A stretch of DNA of 7,923 nucleotides, taken from contig DCZC01000060.1 of assembly GCA_002331565.1 (NCBI GenBank), positions 1 through 7,923 of the forward strand, given 5' to 3'. The stretch comes from Gemmatimonas sp. UBA2094 (GTDB lineage Bacteria; Gemmatimonadota; Gemmatimonadetes; Gemmatimonadales; Gemmatimonadaceae). The notes under the pieces were generated by a model. That model worked only from the letters and a program-made list of their open reading frames with translations. It ran no database searches and was not told the DNA's origin. This document shows positions 1-5,712 of this stretch, piece by piece. The position numbers were made by a program, and so were the translations under genes. The first letter of the stretch is position 1; the number at the start of each line of letters is the position of its first letter.

Positions 1-279
1 GTCCGCGACGGCACGCTACCGGTGGTGGATGTGCGGGGCCGGAGCGAGTGGCTGGCCGGCCACCTGCCGGCGGCGCGGCACATTCCACTTGGCGAGCTCG
101 CCGCTCGCGTGGACGAGCTCCCCGCCGGCCCGTTCGGGGTGCACTGCCAGTCGGGGGGGCGGTCGGCGATCGCCACGAGCCTGTTGCATCGACTCGGCCG
201 AACGGACGCCGTCAACCTGGAGGGCGGCTACCTGGCTTGGCCTGCCGCCCTCCCCGACGAGCGTCCCACCACGGTTTGA
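1..279 (+). CDS. Rhodanese-like domain protein, C-terminal part (5' end outside window)
   Basis: The reading frame is open from the first base and ends at TGA 277-279, giving 92 visible residues. These cover most of a single rhodanese domain: VVDVR at residues 8-12, the GHLPAARHIPLGEL stretch at 20-33, the active-site loop CQSGGRS at 49-55 with Cys49 as the presumed persulfide-carrying nucleophile, and NLEGGYLAW near the end at 72-80. Rhodanese domains transfer sulfane sulfur between a donor and an acceptor through a cysteine persulfide. The intact Cys and the following Arg suggest an active enzyme. The start is cut off, so this may be a small single-domain protein of about 100-130 residues or the tail of a larger protein, such as a metallo-beta-lactamase-fold sulfur dioxygenase fused to rhodanese. 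I cannot decide from this window. The domain call is firm; substrate and pathway are unknown. Confidence 0.88.
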   Translation, partial: VRDGTLPVVDVRGRSEWLAGHLPAARHIPLGELAARVDELPAGPFGVHCQSGGRSAIATSLLHRLGRTDAVNLEGGYLAWPAALPDERPTTV

Positions 280-445
280 CGCCGGTTCGATCGAACAACT
301 GACGCGCCGTTGACGGCAACTGGCGATAAAGCGGCATCGGAAATTCCGATCTCGCCGCGTCGATGGGCGAGCACTGCCAGTGCTGTTGCAGTCGTCTGAA
401 TGATTGAATGTATTGAATGAGCACCAGCTCACCGGCGGCCCCGAA
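280..445. other. Gene-free convergent intergenic region with four short palindromes
   Basis: No convincing gene is visible between the rhodanese stop and the hairpin terminator of the opposing gene. The stretch holds four perfect dyads. These are GTTCGATCGAAC at 285-296; GCCGT-TG-ACGGC at 306-317; ATCGGAA-A-TTCCGAT at 336-350, flanked by the complementary pentamers GCGGC at 331-335 and GCCGC at 354-358; and AGCACTG-C-CAGTGCT at 370-384. The hexamer TGAATG then occurs three times, at 397, 405 and 414. Some of these dyads may serve as transcript 3'-end structure for the rhodanese gene, but none is followed by a clear T run, so I do not call a terminator here. Confidence 0.5.
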
Positions 446-484
446 GCGAAAACGCGCGACGTGTCGTCACGTCGCGCGTTTCGC
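446..484 (-). terminator. Hairpin terminator of the regulator gene
   Basis: There is a perfect 14-bp inverted repeat, AAACGCGCGACGTG at 450-463 and CACGTCGCGCGTTT at 468-481, with a 4-base loop (TCGT). Beyond a single bulged A at 449 the stem continues for three more pairs (446-448 with 482-484). Read on the minus strand, the hairpin begins 26 bases after the regulator stop and its distal arm runs into TTTT, as expected for an intrinsic terminator. The T run is short. Because the arms are A-rich at one end and T-rich at the other, it could also work weakly for plus-strand transcripts arriving from the rhodanese gene. Confidence 0.72.
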
Positions 485-510
485 GTTCGTCGGGGGCCCT
501 TCCGGACCAC

Positions 511-1074
511 TCAGGACGCGCGGGTCGCGATGAGGTGCTGCATGAATTCCCCGGCGGCGCGGCGCTGCAGCGCGGTGCCCACGCGGATGCCGTCCACGCA
601 GGCGAGCATCGTGTGCAATCGCGCATCGCGGCTGACCACCTTGGTCAGCCCATTGAACAGCGGCACCAGCGATTCTCCGCGCACCGGGCCGCCTTCCACG
701 GGCCAGACGAGCATGCGCGCCCCTTCGTCGCCGCCGAGCACCACCCGGAGGTCGGGATGCGCACCCGCCGTGGGCAACCCCGCCTTTTCCGGCCCACGGA
801 CCGCGGGGAACGCGTACCGCGCGCCGTACACGAGGAATTCGTGCAGCGCCGGTTCGTGCACGGTGCGGCTTCCGGGGCCGCAGATGCCCGCATGCTGGAG
901 ACGCGCCACCGAACGATGCACCGCGCTCGTGCTGGTGGCCAACGCGATCGCCAACGGCTCGTAGCGGTCTTCCGGTACGAGAACGAGGCGCAGGGCAACG
1001 GCTATATCGAAGGGCCGGAGGGAGGGCTGCGAGGGCACGATCGTGTGGGCGCAGGGGGAGAAGAACGCGGACAT
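511..1074 (-). CDS. Winged helix-turn-helix (MarR-like) DNA-binding protein with uncharacterised C-terminal domain
   Basis: This 187-residue protein is predicted from ATG 1072-1074 to TGA 511-513. Residues about 20-66 look like a winged helix-turn-helix: a leading helix (PFDIAVALRLVL), then YEPLAIALATSTSAVHRSVARLQHAGI, which has the usual helix, turn and recognition-helix pattern of MarR/IclR-type regulators. The remaining ~120 residues match no domain I can name. They contain AFPAVRGPEKAGLPTA (about 88-103) and VWPVEGGPVRGESLVPLF (about 123-140), which read like conserved motifs. The frame stays open upstream to a GTG at 1147-1149 (212 residues), but those extra residues are encoded by AT-rich promoter-like DNA, so I prefer ATG 1074. 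Neither start has a clear ribosome binding site. The gene is divergent from argJ and ends in a strong hairpin. A transcription factor role is inferred from the fold only; ligand and targets are unknown. Confidence 0.72.
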   Translation of the reverse strand: MSAFFSPCAHTIVPSQPSLRPFDIAVALRLVLVPEDRYEPLAIALATSTSAVHRSVARLQHAGICGPGSRTVHEPALHEFLVYGARYAFPAVRGPEKAGLPTAGAHPDLRVVLGGDEGARMLVWPVEGGPVRGESLVPLFNGLTKVVSRDARLHTMLACVDGIRVGTALQRRAAGEFMQHLIATRAS

Positions 1075-1310
1075 TGGAGTGTATGTGGCATTTTCTCGCT
1101 TGCGGGAACAGGCAAATTTGCTTCGTCCCAATATAATCTCGTTATACACCGCTTTTTATCGGTTCACGTAAATAAAACAGCCGTTGGGATCATTGTTGTT
1201 AAAGTGGACGCACCGAGTGCTCCGCGCCGGCCGCCTCGCGGGCCGTTGCGACCGACGGCCACGCGCCGTCCACGCTGGCATTCACGGGCCGGAGCTTCCA
1301 GCTTTTGAAG
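1075..1310. promoter_or_regulatory. Divergent promoter region between regulator and argJ
   Basis: The stretch from about 1085 to 1205 is clearly AT-richer than everything around it, which fits the start regions of two divergent genes. It contains TATAAT at 1132-1137 and TATACA at 1143-1148 on the plus strand, and TATATT (1130-1135) and TATAAC (1141-1146) on the minus strand. A small inverted repeat, TATAA-N5-TTATA at 1132-1146, overlaps all of these and could be an operator. I find no well-spaced -35 hexamer for any of them; the best is TTGCTT at 1118-1123 with a long 19-base spacer to TATACA. The argJ-proximal part (1206-1300) is GC-rich and holds a 6-bp hairpin, GACGGC-CACGC-GCCGTC, at 1254-1270. 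The exact promoters are not resolved. Confidence 0.45.
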
Positions 1311-2489
1311 ATGCCCGATTCGCTCCCCTTTCATGCCACGCCGGTATTTCCCCGTGGCTTCCGCTGCGCCAGCCGCAATGTCGGACTGAAGCCGACCGCC
1401 CGAGACCTCACCCTGTTCGTGAGTGAGGTCGATGCGACCGCGGCGGCGGTGTTCACCCGCAACCACTTTCCCGGCGCGCCCATCATTCTCGGGCGTGAGA
1501 CCATCAGAGGGGGGGTGCTCCGCGCCGTGATCGCGAACAGCAAGGTGAGCAATGTCGCCACCGGCGCGCGGGGGGTGGACAACGCCCGCCGGATGGCCCG
1601 CGCCGCCGCCACTGAGCTGGGCACCTCGGCGGACCGGGTACTCGTCAGTTCGACCGGCGTGATCGGGGTGCAACTGCCCATCGAAAAGATCGAAGCCGGC
1701 GTGGTGGGGATGACCGCCGACCTGCAGCTCGATCCGATGGTGGGAGCGGAGGGGATCATGACCACCGACTCGCACCCCAAGGCGCTGTCGGCATCGGTGG
1801 GCAACGCCACTATCACCTGGGTGGCGAAGGGCTCGGGGATGATCGAGCCGAACATGGCCACGATGTTGTCCTACATCTTCACCGACGCGGCCTTCGATGC
1901 GCCCACGCTCGACCGCCTGCTGCGCGCCGCCGTGACGCCCTCGTTCAACATGCTGTCGGTGGACACCGACACGAGTACGTCGGACACCTGCGCCATTCTC
2001 GCGAACGGCCTCGCCGGCCCCGTGGACGAATCCGCCTTCCTGCAGGCGCTCATCGCCGGCTGCACGCGCATGACGGAGATTCTGGCGCGCGACGGGGAAG
2101 GGGCGGAGCATCTGCTGCGCGTGCAGGTCACGGGGGCGCGCGATGCGCGCGAGGCGCACGTAGTGGCCAAGTCCATCGTGAACTCGCCGCTGGTGAAGAC
2201 CATGGTGCACGGCGCCGACCCGAACGTGGGCCGCCTGCTCATGGCGGTGGGCAAGTGCTTCGACTGCACCATCCAGCCCACCACCACCGATGCCTGGATC
2301 AACGGCTATCAGGTGGTGGCGCGCGGCGAGCGGCTGTCCTTCGACGATGCGGTGGTGCGCGACACGCTGTCGCGCGAAGTGGTGGACATTGCGGTGGCGC
2401 TGGGCGTGGGAGACGGCGCCGCGACGGCGTACGGCTGCGATTTCACCAAGGGCTACATCGAGGAAAACGCGGCGTACTACTCGTCGTGA
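1311..2489 (+). CDS. argJ: ArgJ: glutamate N-acetyltransferase / amino-acid N-acetyltransferase
   Basis: ArgJ moves the acetyl group from N-acetylornithine to glutamate, regenerating N-acetylglutamate and releasing ornithine in the cyclic arginine pathway. Bifunctional members also make N-acetylglutamate from acetyl-CoA. From ATG 1311 the protein is 392 residues, normal for the family. It carries SSTGVIG (residues 113-119; the Thr-Gly is the usual oxyanion-hole pair), KGSGMI (173-178), and the self-cleavage motif NMATML, whose nucleophile Thr184 (codon 1860-1862) becomes the N terminus of the beta chain. The DGEGAE motif and the C-terminal tail ENAAYYSS are also present; the tail Thr of many relatives is replaced by Ser. 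Nothing is broken. A TTG at 1305 lies 10 bases after GGAG (1291-1294) and could be the real start, adding two residues. No other arginine genes are in view. Sequence alone does not settle mono- versus bifunctionality. Confidence 0.96.
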   Translation: MPDSLPFHATPVFPRGFRCASRNVGLKPTARDLTLFVSEVDATAAAVFTRNHFPGAPIILGRETIRGGVLRAVIANSKVSNVATGARGVDNARRMARAAATELGTSADRVLVSSTGVIGVQLPIEKIEAGVVGMTADLQLDPMVGAEGIMTTDSHPKALSASVGNATITWVAKGSGMIEPNMATMLSYIFTDAAFDAPTLDRLLRAAVTPSFNMLSVDTDTSTSDTCAILANGLAGPVDESAFLQALIAGCTRMTEILARDGEGAEHLLRVQVTGARDAREAHVVAKSIVNSPLVKTMVHGADPNVGRLLMAVGKCFDCTIQPTTTDAWINGYQVVARGERLSFDDAVVRDTLSREVVDIAVALGVGDGAATAYGCDFTKGYIEENAAYYSS

Positions 2490-2496
2490 CCGTCAC

Positions 2497-5400
2497 CTAC
2501 GCGTTCGGTGGCGCCGGTATGCCGGGTAGCTCGAGCGCCTGAACCTCCTCGACCCAGCGCGTGAGCCGGTCGAGTTGCAGCGCTTGCGCCGTGATGTCGA
2601 AATGCTGCACGAGCGCACCCCGCGGCACCGTGTTGGTGAGCGCCGTGGCTTGCAGCAAGAAGTAGCGCTGCTTCTCCGGCGAATGACACGGATATTGCAA
2701 CTCGAAGCGGTCGCGCCGGCCGGCCAGCACCTCGCGCAGCCCGCGCCCCACCGCGTGCGCCATGGCATCGTCCGTCGCCGCCATGCAGGTGGCGACGTAA
2801 TTGAGGCCGATACCGGACACGAGTGCCGGTGGCGCGTCGTTGACCTCGGCGAACCGTCCCCATTCCGCGTTGGTCTGCACGATGACGCCGTCGGGGCCGA
2901 GCACGGCGATGGACGACGGAATGGAATCGAGAATATGCTGCAGCCGTTCCTCGCCGCGCTTCACTTCCGTCACGTCGATGACGCTCACGATGACGCCATT
3001 CACGCCCATCTCGCCGGTTAGGTACGGCAGCACCTTCACGTGCAGATGCGAACCGTCTGGCGCCTGCACCTCGTGTGACTCGGGGCCGTGCGCGCTCATC
3101 ACGCGCCGGCACATGGCCACCAGATCGACCCTGGGGATCTTCGCCGCAATATGGTCGAGCGGGCGCCCGATGTCCTGCGGCATCACGTTGAGCAGGCGGA
3201 GCGCCGCGTCAGTGAACTTGCGGATGCGCAGCGAACCATCGACGAAGAGCGTGCCGACGCCGGTGGTGCGGAGGAGATTCTCGATGTCGTTGTTGAGGCT
3301 GATGAGCTCTGCGATCTTTTCCTGATACTCGGCGTTGACCGTCTGAAGCTCCTCGTTCACCGACTGCAGTTCTTCGTTGGTGCTCTGCAGCTCTTCGTTC
3401 GACGCCAGCAGCTCCTCGTTGGTCGCCTGCAATTCCTCGTTGGACGTCTCGAGCTCCTCGATGGTCGCCTGCAGATTCTCCTTCGTGTACTGCAGTTCGT
3501 GCTCGAGTTGCGCCAATCGCAGCGCCGACGAATCATCGGCCGCGAACTGATCGGCCACGCCGCCGGCGAGCGGCTTGGGGCCGCTCTCGAAGAAGATGAC
3601 GTAGGCGCGATTCCGTTCGGGACCGATATCGAGCGGCCGCACGTGCATGCGCACGGTGGGCTGATCCGGCTCGACCTCGATGCCTTCGTACAGGATCTCG
3701 CGGTGCTCCTTCGCGACCCGCCCGAGGGCGGCGCGCAGCGCTGCGCTGAGCGGCCGCGGCAGCAGCTTGAATACCTCGAGCGTGGAACGGCCTGCCGGGA
3801 CCTTCAACAGCGACGAGACGTCACCAAAGGTGTGCAACAGCTGGAACTCGGCGTCGAGCACCACGCACCGCAGCTTGAGCACATCGGTGAGTTCCTGGAA
3901 CACCCGCTCGAGCAGGCCGTCTTCGGATGCCGTGCGGATGGCTGCCCCACGCGTGGCCAGCACGGCCTGCTCGGCGGCCGTACTGGACGAGAACGACTGC
4001 ATGAGCGGCCGACGCGGCCGGGTGGGCAGCGCATCGGCGAGCGTATGACGCCCCGGCTGCAGCGCCTGATACAACTTCCACTTCTGATCGACGACATCGA
4101 ACAGCGTGGACAGGCCCCCGACCGTTTCGCTGGATCCGAGGAACAGGTACCCGCGGGCCCGCAGCGCGTAGGCAAGCAGAGCGATGACGCGACGCTGCAG
4201 GTCGGTCCCGAGGTAGATGAGCATGTTGCGACAGGACACGAGGTCCATGCGCGTGAGCGGCGGATCCTTGAGCAGGTTGTGCCGCGCGAAGATCACGCGA
4301 TCGCGCAGGGCGCGGCTCACCTTGTACCCGTCGCCATCGGCCACGAACCAGCGCGAGAGCCGCTCGGGCGTCATGTCGGCCGCGATGGAATCGCCGTACC
4401 GGCCGGCCGCCGCAAACTCCACCGCATCCTGATCCACGTCCGTGGCAAAGACGCGCACGTTGCGGCTCAGCTTCTGCCGTTCGAGTTCCTCGAGAATGAG
4501 GATGACGATGGAATACGGTTCTTCACCGGTGGAGCACGCCGGCACCCAGACGCGCAGCTCGCTGTCCGGCGGCGTGTCGGCGACGAGTTGCAGCACGACG
4601 CGCTGCTCGAGCAGTCGGAATGCCTCCTCGTCACGGAAGAAGCGCGTGACATTGATGAGGAGATCGCGATGCAGCTGGATCAGCTCGGGCCGGGAATCTT
4701 CGAGCAGGCGGACGTAGTCGTCCCAACCCAGCCCCGGGTGCATGAGCACCCGACGTTCGATGCGACGGATGATCGTGTTGGGCTTGTACCCGGTGAAATC
4801 GGTGCCGAGCCGGTCGCGTAGCATTCCGAGCACACGCTGCACCTGACTGGCGGTTCCGGCGGCCTGCTCGCTGCTGCTGTAGGCTCGAACGCCACCCCGA
4901 CGCAGGAAGAACTGGGCCACCGTACCGGGGATGTCCGAGACCACGAGTACCTGGTCGGCCAGCCCCGTAGCGACGACACTGCGCGGCATGCCGTCGAACT
5001 GCGCCTCGGTGGGATCCTGCACCAGCACGAGACCCCCCTCGGCTTTCAGCTCGCGGGCGCCGCGTGTTCCGTCACTGCCGGTTCCGGAGAGCACCACCCC
5101 CACGGCGAACTCGCCCATCGCTTGCGCGAGCGATGCAAAGAACACGTCGATGGGCAGATGCAGTCCCTGCCCCGCTGGCTGCTCGGAGAGGCGCAGTACG
5201 CCCCCGTCGATCGTGAGGTTGGTTTTGGGCGGGTTGAGATAGACCGTGTCCGGTTCGATGCGCATGCCGTCTTCGGCGCGAATCACCCGCAGTGTGGTGT
5301 GCCGCCGCAGCAGCTCGACCATGAGCGACTTGTGATCGGGCGACAGATGCTGGATGACCACATACGAGATGCCGCGATTGGGGTCGGCATTGTCGAAGAA

Positions 5401-5637
5401 CTGCTGCAGCGCCTCCAGCCCTCCGGCACTGGCGCCGATGGCGCATACAGCGAGCGGTGGGGCCTCGGCGAAGGCAGTCGACTCGGTGCTGGCGTTTATC
5501 TGCTCGGGAGGGGTCATCCGGGGGGTGGCGTCGAGGGGCACGTTGGGAGGGGCGTCGAGCACGACGCGGATCCGCGCCAGGAATTCCCTGGTCGTCCAAG
5601 GCTGCTGGATTATGGGGGCAACCGCGCTGGTCTGCAC
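2497..5637 (-). CDS. CheB-CheR fusion with coiled coil and PAS domains, no kinase
   Basis: This is a chemotaxis-type protein of 1046 residues (GTG 5637 to TAG 2497-2499). Residues about 62-247 are a CheB methylesterase domain with the triad Ser70 (GASAGG), His97 (IQHLSP) and Asp189 (GTGSDG). Residues about 265-525 are CheR: an N-terminal helical part, NVTRFFRD at 329-336, the SAM-binding [12 protein letters not shown] at 365-376, FATD at 397-400 and the RNMLIYL region near 470. A PAS-like segment (about 575-690), a coiled coil (about 705-775), a PAS_10-like domain (about 782-890) and a last PAS domain (about 893-1018) follow. The last one contains the motif [18 protein letters not shown]. The protein ends without a histidine kinase, and there is no intact receiver domain. 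CheB removes and CheR adds methyl groups on receptor glutamates, so both activities look intact in one sensory protein. ATG 5517 (residue 41) is an alternative start just before CheB; neither start has a clear ribosome binding site. No receptor or CheA is nearby. Confidence 0.93.
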   Translation of the reverse strand: MQTSAVAPIIQQPWTTREFLARIRVVLDAPPNVPLDATPRMTPPEQINASTESTAFAEAPPLAVCAIGASAGGLEALQQFFDNADPNRGISYVVIQHLSPDHKSLMVELLRRHTTLRVIRAEDGMRIEPDTVYLNPPKTNLTIDGGVLRLSEQPAGQGLHLPIDVFFASLAQAMGEFAVGVVLSGTGSDGTRGARELKAEGGLVLVQDPTEAQFDGMPRSVVATGLADQVLVVSDIPGTVAQFFLRRGGVRAYSSSEQAAGTASQVQRVLGMLRDRLGTDFTGYKPNTIIRRIERRVLMHPGLGWDDYVRLLEDSRPELIQLHRDLLINVTRFFRDEEAFRLLEQRVVLQLVADTPPDSELRVWVPACSTGEEPYSIVILILEELERQKLSRNVRVFATDVDQDAVEFAAAGRYGDSIAADMTPERLSRWFVADGDGYKVSRALRDRVIFARHNLLKDPPLTRMDLVSCRNMLIYLGTDLQRRVIALLAYALRARGYLFLGSSETVGGLSTLFDVVDQKWKLYQALQPGRHTLADALPTRPRRPLMQSFSSSTAAEQAVLATRGAAIRTASEDGLLERVFQELTDVLKLRCVVLDAEFQLLHTFGDVSSLLKVPAGRSTLEVFKLLPRPLSAALRAALGRVAKEHREILYEGIEVEPDQPTVRMHVRPLDIGPERNRAYVIFFESGPKPLAGGVADQFAADDSSALRLAQLEHELQYTKENLQATIEELETSNEELQATNEELLASNEELQSTNEELQSVNEELQTVNAEYQEKIAELISLNNDIENLLRTTGVGTLFVDGSLRIRKFTDAALRLLNVMPQDIGRPLDHIAAKIPRVDLVAMCRRVMSAHGPESHEVQAPDGSHLHVKVLPYLTGEMGVNGVIVSVIDVTEVKRGEERLQHILDSIPSSIAVLGPDGVIVQTNAEWGRFAEVNDAPPALVSGIGLNYVATCMAATDDAMAHAVGRGLREVLAGRRDRFELQYPCHSPEKQRYFLLQATALTNTVPRGALVQHFDITAQALQLDRLTRWVEEVQALELPGIPAPPNA
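3322..3447 (-). repeat. Six tandem 21-base heptad repeats in the CheB-CheR protein linker
   Basis: The segment encodes residues 731-772 as six consecutive heptads: [35 protein letters not shown] and TVNAEYQ. The core N-E-E-L is kept in the first five copies and degenerates in the sixth. At DNA level this is a 21-base tandem repeat diverged mainly at third codon positions. It should form a parallel coiled coil linking the upstream PAS-like segment to the following PAS domain. Similar NEELQ linkers are typical of CheB-CheR-PAS proteins, so the repeat is a family trait rather than a recent local expansion. Confidence 0.85.
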
Positions 5638-5674
5638 GGCGGCACTGGGGGATACGTCATCGACGCCGCAAACG

Positions 5675-5693
5675 CGGGCCGGACCGAGGCCCG
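5675..5693 (-). terminator. Possible weak hairpin terminator between peptidase and CheB-CheR genes
   Basis: The 6-bp perfect stem CGGGCC (5675-5680) and GGCCCG (5688-5693) has a 7-base loop and lies about 20 bases after the peptidase stop on the minus strand. Downstream on that strand it is followed only by CGTTTGCGG, so the T run is minimal. It may end part of the peptidase transcript, or may simply be GC-rich intergenic structure. If real, it argues that the CheB-CheR gene has its own promoter. Confidence 0.3.
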
Positions 5694-5712
5694 GCCGGGA
5701 GCGTGTGGTCGC

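Noticed and set aside
141..380. Ten-base direct repeat GCACTGCCAG at 141-150 and 371-380 as a possible attachment or duplication site
   Set aside because: One copy encodes the rhodanese active-site His-Cys-Gln and the other is half of a palindrome. No integrase or mobile gene is present, so chance is the better explanation.
16..510. Minus-strand frames 16-510 and 212-424 over the rhodanese gene and the palindromic spacer
   Set aside because: They are antisense to a rhodanese domain with an intact active site, run through the terminator hairpin, and show no domain-like sequence.
1118..1148. A defined sigma-70 promoter using TATAAT at 1132-1137
   Set aside because: No -35 hexamer lies at a normal spacing for that -10, so I report only a promoter region, not a specific promoter.
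404..1308. Plus-strand frames 404-964 and 535-1308 over the regulator gene
   Set aside because: Composition is Arg/Ala/Pro-rich and typical of shadows. The minus-strand regulator has a believable helix-turn-helix and a matching terminator.
1164..2210. A 348-codon minus-strand frame opposite argJ
   Set aside because: argJ has all family motifs. The antisense frame is His/Arg/Gly-rich with no recognisable domain.
3088..4821. A 577-codon open frame on the plus strand opposite the CheB-CheR gene
   Set aside because: It is antisense to clear CheR and coiled-coil coding sequence. Its Leu/Gln-rich repeats are just the complement of the NEELQ heptads.
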